From contig CM076276.1 in assembly GCA_038380795.1 (NCBI GenBank), positions 15,328,001-15,392,000 of the forward strand: 64,000 nt of DNA, written 5' to 3'. Positions 1 through 11,800 of the stretch are shown piece after piece. A program made the position numbers and the translations under genes. This DNA comes from Pyrocephalus nanus. Its lineage: Eukaryota; Chordata; Aves; Passeriformes; Tyrannidae. Positions within the stretch are counted from its first letter, which is position 1; every line of letters starts with the position of its first letter. The notes below the pieces were generated by a model. It searched no databases and was not told the origin of the DNA. It saw only the letters and a list, made by a program, of their open reading frames with translations.

Positions 1-125
1 ATTTCAATGTTTAACAACCCTCTTCATGAAGAAATTCTTCCTGATGTCCAACATGAACCTCCTCTGGTGCAGCTTGAGGCCATTGCCTTTTGTCCTGTCA
101 GTAGTTACCTATAGAGGGTGACCCC
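1..125 (-). mobile_element. CR1 LINE fragment
   Basis: The stretch contains the typical CR1 3'-region wording, read in reverse: a 'gaagaaattcttcctgatgtccaac' type motif followed by 'cagcttgaggccatt'. It is cut by the window edge, and similarity appears to continue weakly to about 200. It is an old non-LTR retrotransposon remnant with no coding capacity. Confidence 0.8.
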
Positions 126-542
126 CACCATCCAGAGCTGCTCATCACCTCCAGCTCTACCTGGTTGGCTCGATCCAGGATGGTCCTGATCCAACAGAGT
201 CCACAGGCACCTCTGTGGATTTAAGTGTGTGATTGTCCTGCTGAAGCCCAAGGGGTGATGTTAACTGGGGGCCTCAGCTTCCCATGTCCAAACTCTGAAC
301 AAACCTGAAATACGAAGCCTGACAGCATCTGATCCCACTCCTTGGCATGGTGCTTAACGTATGGGAGAATTTACTTTCCAAAAACATTTTGTGCCTTTTG
401 GGCTTGAAATCTGCTTGAAAGACACATCATCCTCAGCATGATGCATTGTGCCCAAAATAGCCCTGCGGTTACTATTTCCTCATGTGACTACAATGTATTT
501 ATTTCCGCTCCCTCAAATGTGAATTGCTTTTTTTGGGTGGGC

Positions 543-554
543 TTTTTTTTTTTT
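543..554. repeat. Poly-T tract
   Basis: Run of twelve T bases in otherwise unique intergenic sequence. No element boundary or target duplication is evident beside it. Confidence 0.8.
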
Positions 555-1776
555 GCCTTCTGTACTGATGCCCATATTTTTTCAGATAACAGCAAGGAGA
601 AAATATCCTGTGCGTGGATTGCAATCAGCAGATTAGCCAGCTGATGGAATCCAGCCGATGGAATGAAGTTAAGGGCTGTCCCTGAAAAGCCAGGGCTGCC
701 GAGCTGTACCGAGGGCAATGAGCAAGGAAATACGTGAGTGAGTGGGCAAGGAGACAGCAAACCTCGACACAGCAGCGAGAGAATCATTTGTTCACATTGA
801 GTCACGATTTTTGATCTCGGAGGAAGGTCTCGTCACTGAGTTATGATGGGTTTGAAAGCAGTAACTGCAGAAAATGATGGAAGTGGAAAATGTACTCTGG
901 GGCTGGGAGGCTGCTGCTCACTGCAAGGCTGGGAATGGCTCGTTGAGGGGAAGGGATTCTGCCGGTTCCTCCCACTGGCAAGGAGCTGGAGAGTTTCTCA
1001 ACACTGTTTACTTGCAGCAGAATTCAAACCCCAAGGAAGAGGGCATTAAGTCCCCCATCCCATCGGCCCTGCACGAGCACACCCAGCACATTGGCAGGTC
1101 CTCTGTGGTCAGCAGAAGGTGACAGGGCTGTGGCTGGCTGGGAATGTCACTGCTGCCTCTGGGCCATCTGGCTGGATCCCAGAACCACCACAGATGGTTT
1201 CAGCAGTACCCAGACAGCCATGGAACCCACTGTGTGCCCTGAACCCCGAGGCACTCCCTCTTCAGTGCCCATTTCTGTGCATTAAACCCTGTTTGGCTCA
1301 CGCCTGCAGTGCCCAGTGCAGGTCCATGAGCAGCTGCTGGGGACACCTTGTTGTCCAAGCGTGTTCATGAGGAATCTCTGTGCAGATAGAGATGGGATTG
1401 CAGCCAGGATGGCTGAGCCAGGACAGGATCCTTCTGCCTCCAGCAGCATGCATCCACTGCACCTTGTGTGGGGCTTGAAAAAGGCAGCAAAAATGCCTCT
1501 CTTGACCTCTTGACCCCTGACCACGAGCTGTGGTCCCTTGGAGATGAGCTGTATTCATGTATGGCTGTTATTTCTCTGCTCAGAAGAACTCTCACCTGAT
1601 GGAAGGAGCACAGCTTGTCCTCAGCAGGTGTCATGGGGAAAGAGCCCTCTCACCAGGGATGGAGTAGAGGTATCCCAGAGGAGGTCATGATCTCTGTTTC
1701 TCCTGGGAGGAACTGGCTGTTCCTACCCCTGCAGTGTGTTACTCTGGGGCTGCATTTTGTGTCCCCCTCACTTGCA

Positions 1777-1945
1777 TGATCATAGAATCATGGAATTGTT
1801 TAGCTTGGAAAAGATCTCCAAGACCACGGAGTGCAACCGTTCCCCCAGCACTGCCAAGGCCACCAGAAATCCATGTCCCCTGGTGCCTCATCCACACGGC
1901 TTTTAAATCCCTCCAGGGATGGGGACTCTGCCACTGCCCTGGGAT
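1777..1945 (-). mobile_element. CR1 LINE 3'-end fragment
   Basis: Begins with the reverse complement of the CR1 terminal octamer repeat (catagaatcatgg). The CR1 body follows (ttggaaaagatctccaagacc, cagcactgccaaggcc, ctccagggatggggactc). Orientation is minus because the element's 3' end is at the left. Confidence 0.88.
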
Positions 1946-2049
1946 TGATGCTGTGGTACTTGAGGAACGACCCCCCCCGAGGGCCATCTCCATCCCCCAG
2001 TCCTGGCTGCTGCTCGCCGCCCATATTCCCGTTTTCCTGCTCTAATCCC

Positions 2050-2165
2050 CCACCCAGGTGCCTGCGGGCAGATCCAGGCGCTCCCCGCGGGACCCGGCGG
2101 GCTCAGCCCCTCTCCGCGGTTCGCGGACTCCGGGCGCCCTCTAGCACCGCCGCCGGGATAGAAAG
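2050..2165. promoter_or_regulatory. CpG-rich patch with CTCF-like motif
   Basis: About 115 bases of dense CpG sit between two CR1 fragments in otherwise CpG-poor DNA. Bases 2134-2148 read GCGCCCTCTAGCACC. This resembles the reverse-strand core of the vertebrate CTCF motif (GCGCCCYCTRGTGG type), with a mismatch in the last part. The match was made by eye, so function is inference. A diverged CpG-rich repeat is the main alternative. Confidence 0.3.
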
Positions 2166-2185
2166 AGGATGAAACGTGCCCTAAA

Positions 2186-2315
2186 ATCATGGTATCACAG
2201 AATCCATTAGGTTGGAAAAGCCCTCCAAGACCATCGAGTCCCACCGTTCCCCCATCACTGCCAAAGCCACCATTAGCCTATGTCCCCAAGGGCCACATTC
2301 ACATGGCTTTTAAAG
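2186..2315 (-). mobile_element. CR1 LINE 3'-end fragment
   Basis: Reverse-oriented CR1 3' end: a degenerate terminal repeat (tatcacagaatcc), then 'aggttggaaaagccctccaagacc', then the body motif ending in 'acatggcttttaa'. It is distinct from the similar fragment about 250 bases upstream. Confidence 0.85.
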
Positions 2316-5218
2316 GACAAGGGCTTCCCACTGACAGAGGACAGGGTTAGATTAGAAAATAGGAGGTATTAAAGCACTTGGAAGTGCCTGGCCAGATAGA
2401 GGCTGGCCATGCTGCTCACATTGTCATCTTGAAATAAAAACTAATTGCCCAAACTTACCAGCGTCTTGCTAAGAGGAAATGTCCAGCCTTCCATGGAAAA
2501 CACTGACAAACAGCATCAAAACTCCAGGCTGTATCATCATCATCCTCCACATTGCTAATTACCTGGAGCAGCACCACTGGCTAATGGCTCAGATTGGGAA
2601 TGTCACCTCAGGTGTGTCAGAGGAGGAGCACAAAGACAGCAGTTGTTGATCCTTAGGCTGAGGGATCCCATTCCTGTCTCATCAGCCTCCTGAAACCAAT
2701 TAGCTCTGGTGAACTCTGAGCACGCCGTGGGCACCCATCTGCATCTCCCCTGGCAAGCAGGAGCTCAGCTCCTGACACAGACGGTCCTGCTGGTCCCCAG
2801 CCCTGTGGCTCACTCAGGGGGTGGATTTCCCTGTCCTCCCGTGGGATCTGCCCTCGGAGCAGACCCTCAGCTGGTACTGCCCCAGGGGCCAGTGCTGGTG
2901 AGCCCAGTGCCAGCAGTGATGCTCCAGCAGGAGCTCCTTCCCAGCCGGCCCCTAGGGGTGACTTGTTCTCTGGAGCAGCAGCTTTATGAGCCTCTGCACA
3001 TTTCCACGCTCACTCATTACCACTGTTCATTGTTTTACAAGGCCCCAGAGCACTGCTCACATCCCAGAGCTGGCCTGGGGGAGCTCTCCAGCTCTACAGT
3101 GCCGAACTAATTTCCAAAGATGAGGGGTTTTGGGGGGTTATTTGCTCCAGCCCTTGGGTTCTGCTGTGGTGGCTCCAGAGGGGATGGAAACAGCCAAGTG
3201 TGCACAGATAACAGAGGCACCTGTGACATTTATCCCCTTGCTTTTGAATCCACAACCACGCTCTAACCCTTCCCTGCCTCAGGACGTGCCTCCATACAGC
3301 TACAAAATACCTCAGATATTTTCAAGCTGAGACATTATATTCCTAAAATATTTGATGCTGCTGAGGCATGTCTGAAAAGCATCTAAAATATACCAAACAG
3401 CCTGCAAATATCTCATATTTGGGAGGCTGGGCATGTGCTCTGCCCTTCCTCTATCTCTGTAGGATGTGTTTCAAAGACCCTTTGAACATCCAACTCCTCA
3501 CCCCATCCAAAAGCCCTTGTGGGTGACTGTGTGCTCAGCTCTCTGCTCCTGAAACCTTGGCTCGTGCTGGTCTTGGCACAAGGAAAATTAATTTCCTGGC
3601 CTCAGCCCAGTGCAGCCTCATTAGGACCTGGCACGATCACCCTGCTGTGCATGGGATGGTGGGGGCCCAGGGCAGGACCATGGTTCCCTCGGGATGCCCC
3701 TGGGGACGTGCCAGTCCTGGAGGACGTGCCAAGGTCCCGTGTTCCAGTGGGATGTGGGACCGACCTGCAGGGAGCAAAAGCCTTCAGGTGCAAGGGGTGT
3801 TTTCTGGGGTTCATTTTATTTTACAGTGTCAGCAGCTGCACTGTGTCCTGCTCAGCCCTGAGTGCTGCTGCCACTTCCCAGTGCCGTGCCATGCCATGGG
3901 TAATCCCAGGGTGCCAGTCCCAGAGCAGGGCAGAGGGGGAAGCTGTGCCCTGTGTCTCATTTACCAGCTTGAGCCCAGGACAGCCAGTGTTACAGCAAAG
4001 GACTCTTGTTCTGCTCTGGAGGAGGGGAGCGAGCCCCCTTGGCTTGGCAATGGGGACAGACCCCCATCCCACCCTCCTGCTGCCCATGGAAGTGGTGTCT
4101 TGGCCCTGGCTTTGTTGCCAGCATGGATCCTCCTCTCAAACACTGCCAAGGCTGCGAGTGCTGGTGTTTTCTTCACTTGGCTTTGCCCTTTGAAGAAGGG
4201 CAAATGAGGGCGGTTGGGTGGGGGAAGGAGTGCTTAAACTGTGCCCCTGGGCTGCACGTGCTGAGACCTCAGTACCTGCCCAGCTCCGTGGTGCCCAAAC
4301 CCTTGTGTGGAGCTATCATGGATTTGAGCACCAAATCTGGGCTCTCCAAACCTCCCAGGTGCTTTGCAGGAAAACACTGGCAGTGAGAGGCTGGAGGGAG
4401 CCCCACGTGGGAGCTGCCACCAAGGATGGACCAGAGAAGTGGAGGAGCCTGAGATGGAACCAGAGGGACTGTGTGGAGGAGAGATGGAAAATGGAATATC
4501 CAGACAAAGGAAGGAGGTTGCAATGTAAGATTGGGCTTGGCAATGTAAGAAAGGGAAGAGACAAAAGCAGTCTCCCAGCAAAACGCTGGAATTGAACTTT
4601 CCCAGCTGCAGAGGGAAAACAATGACTTCCCACACAAAACTAGTTGATGGGCTGTGCTGATGAGGAGATGTCTGAGGAATTTCAATTAAAAGGCAGCGAC
4701 ACTGACAAAGGCGATGAGATTGAAGTGCTGGGAGGTAAGTGAGCGATGGGGAGGGAAGAACAATAACTGGCGAGGGAGGGAACGGTGCCTGCTCAGCGCT
4801 GCGTGGGCTGGGCCCTTCCCAAGGTGGCAGAGCCCTCTCCTGCTGTGCCTGGCAGGGTGCTGGGGTCCAGCTCCAGTCCGAGTCCCGTGCCCTGTGTACC
4901 CTTCCCTGCCTCCCTGGCTCTGCTCCATGGGGAGCTGCTGGCTGCAGCAGAGCTGTCCCCTCTGTGTGACATCTCTGATGGGTGTCTGCTCATCTGCAAC
5001 GTGAAATCATGATCTCTGTGTTCTTGAGTCAGCCCTGTGAGCTTGGTGTCACCTTTGTCCCCAGCTGCCCTCCTGCACCTCCCATCCAGGTGATGCCCAC
5101 TGCCCTCAGGCCCTTCCTCTTCAGCCACTCTGGAGCCAGAGCTGTGTGTGCCCTTGGCAAAGGACCTGGAGCTGAACAGAGAGCAGGAAGAGCTGGCAGA
5201 GTCACATGTGATTAGGAG

Positions 5219-5745
5219 AGTCACAGAATTGTTTGGGTTGGAAAATCCCCCCAAGATCATTGAGTCCAACCATCCCCCAGCACTGCCAAGGCCACCACTA
5301 ACCCATGGCCCCAGCTGCCACATCCACAAGGCTTTTAAACCCCTCCAGGGATGGGGACTCCACCCCTGCCCTGGGCAGCTGTGCCAGGGCTAGACAGTCC
5401 TTTGTGTGAAGAAATTTTCCCAATATCCAACCTGACCCTCCCCTGGCACAACTTGAGGCTGTTTCCTCTCCTCCTGTCCCTGTTCCCTGGGAGCAGAGCC
5501 CAATTCCCCCTGGCTCCCCCCTCCTGTCAGGGAGTTGCAGAGCCAGAAGGTCCCCCCTGAGCCTCCTTTTCTCCAGGCTGAGCCCCCCCAGCTCCCTCAG
5601 CCGCTCCTGCTGCTCCAGCCCCTTCCCAGCTCTGCTCCATTCTCTGGACACACTCCCACCCCTCAATGCCTCAATGTCTTTCTTTTTGTGAGGGGCCCAA
5701 ATCTGACCCCAGGATTCAAGGTAAAGCCTCTCCAATGCCAAGCAC
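5219..5745 (-). mobile_element. CR1 LINE fragment, longest in the window
   Basis: About 530 bases of reverse-oriented CR1. It starts at the 3' terminus (tcacagaattgtttgggttgg) and passes through the conserved 'gaagaaattttcccaatatccaacctgaccctcccctgg' and 'ggctgagccccccagctccctcagcc' regions. Weak similarity may extend to about 5800. The 305-residue minus-strand open frame over 5298-6215 overlaps it and is not a gene. Confidence 0.88.
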
Positions 5746-6629
5746 GGGGGGTCAGAGAAGCCCCCTGACCTCTGGCTGGTGGCACTGCAGTACAGAGGCA
5801 CAACGAGGAGCACGTGGAAAGAGCCTGCACCATCCTTCTTGCAGCCACCAGGCAAGGAAGATGAATATCTTCCAAGCTGGCGCAGCCGACATGGTGTCTG
5901 ATGGGAATAGCTCGTCCTTGCAGCCTGCCTGCCGGAGAGACTGCTCTGCTCCATCCCAGCTGGCACCAGGAGCTGGGGCCAGGAGGAGAGCAGGCTCAGT
6001 GGGCTCCCGGGCTGCCCAGAGAGGAATGGCTCCATCCTGACCAGGAGCAGGGGATGGAGCAGCTGAGGGAGCGCGGGGGCAGCTGCAGCACGAGCGATGG
6101 AAGCACCTGGGCCGGCGGGAGGAGGGAGAGATGGCCTCGCACCGAAATATCTCGCTTGGCTCTGAGCACGGCGAGGAACTTCTGGCACACAGAACCCTGT
6201 GAGGCCCCGTGCCAAAGAAAACAGCCAGATTTCAACCCCCGAAGCAGAGTGTTTGTGCAGAGCAGCTGGGCAGAGCGCGGTGCTCGGCCCCAGGCGGGCT
6301 CATCGCGTCTCCAGCCCTGTGTGGAGCTCTGTCCCCCAGCGGGGGTGGCTGAGCCAAGGGCAGGTGCTGTCCCCATGGCCATTGGCACAGGAGGCACTGG
6401 TGGCACCAGCTGCCTGTCTGTGCTTGCATTCACAGCCCCCCATACAGCGGCACAGCGGCCCTCTTACCTTGACCACCTGGTGTGGACGAGCTGATTTTCT
6501 ACCCTTAAAAACAAATTTACAAATATGTCGACGGCTGTGAGCACCAGACAGCCCCTGGCACGGCCAGCCCCGCTCAGAGCCCTGCCAGCCCTGCTTCCCC
6601 CAGGCACGCTGCATCTCCAGGCGTCTGTT

Positions 6630-6980
6630 GTTCCATTAAGCTATTTTTAGCAAATATATCCCCCTTAGTTCAGCTGCCGTTATCTGATTAGTTCCTGTAA
6701 CTATACGAGGAGCAACATCTCCAGGCGTGACTGCGATTCTGAGCAGGCTGTGTCTCTGCACACGCCTTTCCTACAGGAGAGAAACTTGCTGGAGATGCCT
6801 CTCGCCCCTCTGAGCTCTGATTTTGGGGGCCCAGGGGCCGTGGGGATCAGCCCTGCTGCAGCCACATGACCTTTGGTACAGGCAGAATTTTCCAGGCCCG
6901 CTTGCCGGCTGCTGGTGCTGATAAGGGGCCATCTCCTCCGGCGTTGCCCTGATGCGGCCACGATAAGCAGCTGGCTTTGT
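6630..6980. promoter_or_regulatory. Candidate enhancer with MEF2-like and GATA-like sites
   Basis: Bases 6641-6650 read CTATTTTTAG, a perfect match to the MEF2 consensus YTAWWWWTAR. GATA-type motifs follow nearby: 'ttatct' near 6680, 'tgataagg' near 6918 and 'cgataagc' near 6961. The block is free of recognisable repeats and lies about 2 kb upstream of RAB26. Motifs this short occur by chance, so the call rests on clustering only. Confidence 0.25.
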
Positions 6981-8386
6981 TTGCTCCCGAGCTTTTGATG
7001 GAGATTTCCATCGTCATCAACTGGGGATGGGAGAGGGGAAAATCCTTGTGCAGCAGCAAGGCAGCCTGTGAGGGTGTGCCCTGAAGGCACACAGAGGTGC
7101 CAGGGCTGGGTACTCCCTTCCTTCGGGCAGGTGCCACTGGGAGAAGCTGCACCACAGCACAGGGGCTGGTTAAAACCTGCAGCCCCATAGATGGTTCCAG
7201 CATTGCACTTTGCTCCAAGGCCTCAGCCTCTGTTGACTGCAGCTGTCCCAGAAAATCAGATTATAGTGCAAAACCCTGGCATCCAGTCTGCTCCGCCAGG
7301 CAGGTCTTCCGTCTCCCAGCTAGATCGTTGGGATCAAGAGCACATGAAGGGAAGTGGGAAGATGAGCCTCCACCGTGACAGCTTTTCCTTCAGCCTCAGC
7401 TGTGTCGGAGGAGTGCTGCAGACACAGAGCTCCTCAGCATTCCCTGGAGCCTGTGACAGCCGTGGCCATGCCCGAGACTCAGGGTGGGAGAAGAGGGACC
7501 TCACCCAGGAGCCACGCATGGAAACTCCTGGCCCACCTCCCTTGTCCATGGCCAAATCCATCAGAGCCCTGCTGCCTGCTCCTGCTCCTCCCCTGGGGTG
7601 CTTCAGAACCCTTGAAAAGGGATTAACTGTAGATTTTAAATGCTCCTAAAGGGAAAAATCTCATCTGTGGCCACAGTGAGAATGACCCCTCAGCATCCTC
7701 AGGGCTGTCACCTGAGCTCCAGCACTGCCCCCAGGCTCGCTGGGATTCTGATTCCACTATCTGATTTCCCGTGCCAGTGCTGTCCCCTATTCCATCCTCA
7801 CCGTTTGCCTGCCTGGCTTCTCACCACAGCGATTTATTTCCCAGTCCTGCTCTGCCGAGCCTGTTGAAGCCCCCCTTCCCAGCCAGGCCGAGGCTGCACT
7901 ACTGGAATCTGTCACAGGGCTGAAGACATTTATTCCGGCTGAGAGACCCGCCAGCGCCTCGGGTGACATTTGTGAGCAGAGAGAGATGCCAAGTGTTGCT
8001 CGTTGAAACTAGTTGCTGAGGCGGACCGGGGGAACCTGGGCTCCCGTCCCCGTGCCCCGCAGCCCCGCAGTGGCCTCGACCTTGCTCCACGACCCCCTCA
8101 CACCGCATTCCTCGAGGGATGCTGCCAGCAGCAGGGAGTCCGTGTCTGCCTCGCGTGGCCGCCCCGCACTGTGGCAAACCCGAGCAGGGTGGAACCCCTA
8201 AACGGGACGGACCCCAAACCGCGCTGGGGAGGAGCCGCACCAGGGACGGAGCGTGCGGGTGCGGCGTGGGGGGCCCCGCGCTGCTCCCCGGCATGCGGGC
8301 ATCCCCGGTGCCTGTGACCCGCAACCTTTGCGGCTCCCTTCGCTCCCGCAGAGCCCGCGCACCTCAATCCCAGCCCCTGGTTCCTC

Positions 8387-8453
8387 CGATCCCCCCGATC
8401 CCCCCCGATCCCCCCCGGTACCCCCCGGTACCTCCCGATCCCCCCCGGTCCCG
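8387..8453. repeat. C-rich 10-bp tandem repeat beside the RAB26 promoter
   Basis: Roughly seven copies of a decamer of the form CGATCCCCCC or CGGTACCCCC, with a regular 10-base period from 8388 to 8448. The runs of six to seven cytosines mean the opposite strand carries several G-runs. Confidence 0.85.
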
Positions 8454-8459
8454 GCGCTG

Positions 8460-8608
8460 CGGGGCGCGGGAGGGGCGTGACCAGCTCTCAGACCACGCCC
8501 CTCGGCGGCCGCTCGGCGCTGCCATTGGCGGAGAGGCGCGGGGGGCGGGGCCGGGCGGCGGTGGCTCCCGCGCCCCCTCGCCCGGCGCGGCCGCGGCCCC
8601 GGCCCGCG
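8460..8608 (+). promoter_or_regulatory. RAB26: RAB26 CpG-island promoter and 5'UTR
   Basis: CpG-dense DNA directly before the RAB26 ATG. A reverse CCAAT box (attgg) lies at about 8524 and a GC box (ggggcggggcc) at about 8541-8552; 'accacgccc' at about 8492 is another KLF/SP-type motif. There is no TATA box. The transcription start is not fixed by sequence but probably lies between about 8530 and 8590. The same island continues through exon 1 into intron 1 to about 9110. Confidence 0.6.
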
Positions 8609-8815
8609 ATGTCGCGCAAGAAGGCGGCTCGTGGCAAAGGCGGCGGTGCCGCTCCCTCGGCAGCGCTGCCCCCGGCACAGGGCACCGCCCGGGCCGCCGC
8701 CGCCGCGCCCCGGGGCAGCTCCGCCACCGCCCCCGAGCTGCCCCGCAACGGCGGCGCGGCGGCCGGGCGGCCCTCGCTGAGCAGCAGCGGAGAGTTCTAC
8801 GACCTCGCCTTCAAG
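8609..8815 (+). CDS. RAB26: RAB26 exon 1 (residues 1-69)
   Basis: Codes the low-complexity Ala/Gly-rich extension and ends with GEFYDLAFK, the lead-in to the G domain. The donor is AAG|gtgcgg, phase 0. The same frame is open upstream to about 8477 but has no ATG there, which supports 8609 as the start. Confidence 0.95.
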
Positions 8816-11800
8816 GTGCGGGGCCCGGGGGTGCTGCGGGGAGGGGGACGGGAGCGCGGGGCGCGGGGTCAGTCGGGTGCGGGGTCGGTTGTAGCGTCCC
8901 CGAAGTTCCCGGGGTCAGGATCGGGCGGGCATCCCTGCATCCCTGCATCCCTGCATCCCTCCCTCCCAGCCCCGGCATCCCGTCCCTCCGCAGGTTCCCG
9001 ATCGGGGTCTTCGCGGGGGCTCCGGTGGCGGCAGGGTCGGGGTCAGCGGGGGCTGCGCTCGCAGAATCCCCCCGGCAGCGGGGCTGCTGCTGCGGGACTT
9101 GTGCAAGTGATGGTCTAAGGCTGCTCCGGGGAGTTGCTGTGGCCTCCCGGCTCCTCCTTAACCTACAGAAAACGGGCTGTGAGCGGGGTGATGGCACCCC
9201 TCGGGTGGCATCGAGTCTGCTCTGGCTGCTGCTGAGATGTCTCCAGCTTTCTGGGCTCAGATGGCTTCTTCTCCCTGCTTCAGATCCTGCCGAGAGAGTC
9301 ACAGAACAAATTAATTTGCATTCCCCCCCCCTCCACTTCATCATTCGAGCTGATGCAAGCCCAGCTTGAAGCTCACTTGATCTTTTTAGGACTCAGTTAT
9401 CAATACTGGGGCTCATTTAGTGATTTTGGCTGAGGCCACGACTCAGTGCAGACGCTCTGGCTGTCTCTAACACGGATCTCTGTAGCCGAGCGTGGGGGAC
9501 TGAGCCTGGAGAACACGGCTTTGCTGGGGCAGGTCCTGCCTCGCTGGGTGGTGTCGAGAGCTCAGCGCCGGTGGCAGTCAGTGTGGCCATCGTGTTAAGG
9601 TTTGGGATGTGGGGTAGGAGGTGAGGGGTGTTCCAGAAGTGGGTTTGGTTGCTTTGGTAGGCGGTTGGTCCTGATACAGCTGCAGTAATGGTTTAACAGC
9701 TTCCCTAAAATGGAGCCACCTCTGTGTTTGTGCTGGTCCCTGGCTCCTGGAGCTCACCTCTGCCTGCCCAGGCTGTGGCTTTCCTGGGGAATTGTCCCTA
9801 TGGCACAGGGATGAGCCAGATGGGTCTCAGAGAAGCCCAAATGCCCCGGTTAGCCAAAACCTCTGCTAATGGTCTGGCTGATTTTGAACCAGTGGCAGAG
9901 AGAAATTGTTTTGTATCCAGTAAAACCCTGGTCTGTTAAACTTTCTCCTTCCCTTGCCCCTCTTCTGAGGCTCCTGAAGCTGTGCCCGAGGCAGTGGCCA
10001 AAGGCAAGTCCTGTGCACGGGTCTGCACCCTGGCCCCGGGCACTGTGCGTGCCTGGTGAGGCACTGGTGGTGCTGAGAGGGGAGAAGCTGCTGTTGAGGG
10101 TCCCCTGTTTCAGAGAGAGGTCTGGAAAGCTAAAAGTCCCCCAGTATTTAGTACTAAAATTGACTTTCCCCCCTTCCTTTGGCTTTGCACCAATACACCC
10201 GTGGCTCTCTGGCTGCCCTCACCCCCTTGTGCCAGGGCTCGGTGTGTGGTGCTCCTGTGGGATGCCACTCTGCACTGTGGCTGGATCCTGCCCTCCTGGG
10301 CAGAGCCCTCCTGCCCCAAAACGAGCTACACCTGCACCCGGGGCTGCTGCCACCTCTCAGGCAGAGCCATGGTGGTGTTTGCCCCTTTGGGTGGCTCCTG
10401 GGAGGGTTTGGTGTGACCCAGGGCAGTCCCTGCCTCGAAACCATTTAAATCCCGTCATGGCCTGATGGCTCTCGGAAGGCTGATGGGAGCACCTTGGGAG
10501 AGAGGGAACCTGCTGTGGCCAGTGCAGAAGGAGCTCAGGCAGCTCCATGGTCCCAGATTTCTCGGTGGTGGGAAGCTGTCATCCCGCTGAGGGGAGAGGG
10601 CTCGGTGCCCCGGGGGGCAGGGGCTGTTGGGTTGGGCAGAGGTTTTGGAGAGCTGTGTGTGGGAGCAGGCTCAGCTCTGTCCTGGTCTCTTTGTGGCAGG
10701 GGGTGCCTGCCCTTCCTGCACCCCCTGGGGTGTTTGTGTCTGCCCTGTCTGTACCTCCAGGGTGGCTGCTGGGTGGGGAAACTGAGGCAGGTGGCACCAG
10801 GAGAATCAGAGGGGCAGCTGTGGGCACGTGTGGGTCCCATGGAAGGAAGTTGCTTGCAGAGGGCTGATGCACCCCTGGAGCTGGCACTTATGGTTGGGGA
10901 CCCCCTGAAGTCTCCCCCTGGGCGATGCCACCCTCCCAGAAAGCCCCACAGTGGTGGGGTGTTTTTTGGGTGTTCTGGGGAGCCCGTGGGCCCTGCAGCC
11001 ATCGGGTTACAGCTTGTGCCACCCAGCTGGCACCTCTTGGTTTTCAGGGGGTGTTTGTGCCCCCATGAAGGACTTGTTAAGTACAGCTTGGGGTAAGGTG
11101 TCTTGAGTTGAGCCAGTGCTCAGGGACACACGTGGTGCAGGATGGGGGATAATTCTGCTGTGAGTGCCTCCTTTTCCCCCCACCCTCCCCTGGGTCCATC
11201 GCTCTTGGATGTGCTTTGTTCCCCTCAAGCACATGGGATCTGCTGCCCGCTCCTGGGATGGAGCTGGGTAATGGCTGCAGGGGCCTTCCTTCCCAAAACC
11301 CGGAGTCTAACCCCCCTTCCCTCCCTCCCAGGTGATGCTGGTGGGCGACTCCGGGGTCGGCAAGACCTGCCTGCTGGTGCGGTTCAAAGACGGCGCCTTC
11401 CTGGCCGGCAGCTTCATCTCCACGGTGGGCATCGACTTCAGGGTAAGTGCCCGGGGCGCCTCTGCCTGGGGGTCTGGCAGGTGAGGGATGGATTTTGCAG
11501 AGGAGTAACTAAATGTTGCTCCAAGGACTTAAACCTCATCGCCCTGACCCGTGTCAGCTCCACCTCGGGGTCTGATGGCAGTGGCGGCAGCACAGCGGTC
11601 GCTTTGTTACAGCTTTGCACAGGGATGGGGGAGCGTGTCCTCTGCTCAGGATCCCGGGGATAATTCCTATAAGAACTGCTGAGGCCTGACATCTGCCAGG
11701 GAAAATATTTCCCTAAGTCGTTTTCAGTGTTTGTAAGAGTTGTTTGGTTTTGTTTTTTTTTTTCTTGAAACAACAAACCCAAAACTGGCGTGGACCAGAA

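Larger units (their letters stand above)
1..8460. other. Intergenic region upstream of RAB26
   Basis: No coding exon is supported here. Open frames are short or lie in CR1 sequence, and none pairs plausible splice sites with a recognisable protein motif. The interval holds four CR1 LINE fragments, one CpG-rich patch near 2050-2165 and an enhancer-like block near 6630-6980, which are listed separately. In mammals PKD1 lies upstream of RAB26 in divergent orientation, so its 5' end is expected to the left. I see no PKD1 first exon in these bases. Confidence 0.6.

Noticed and set aside
5298..6215. 305-residue open frame on the minus strand
   Set aside because: Its first half is CR1 sequence, there are no splice sites or known domains, and long open frames are expected in GC-rich DNA.
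8119..9369. 416-residue open frame across the RAB26 promoter and exon 1
   Set aside because: It is an out-of-frame shadow of RAB26 exon 1 and of the C-rich repeat (Pro-rich run).
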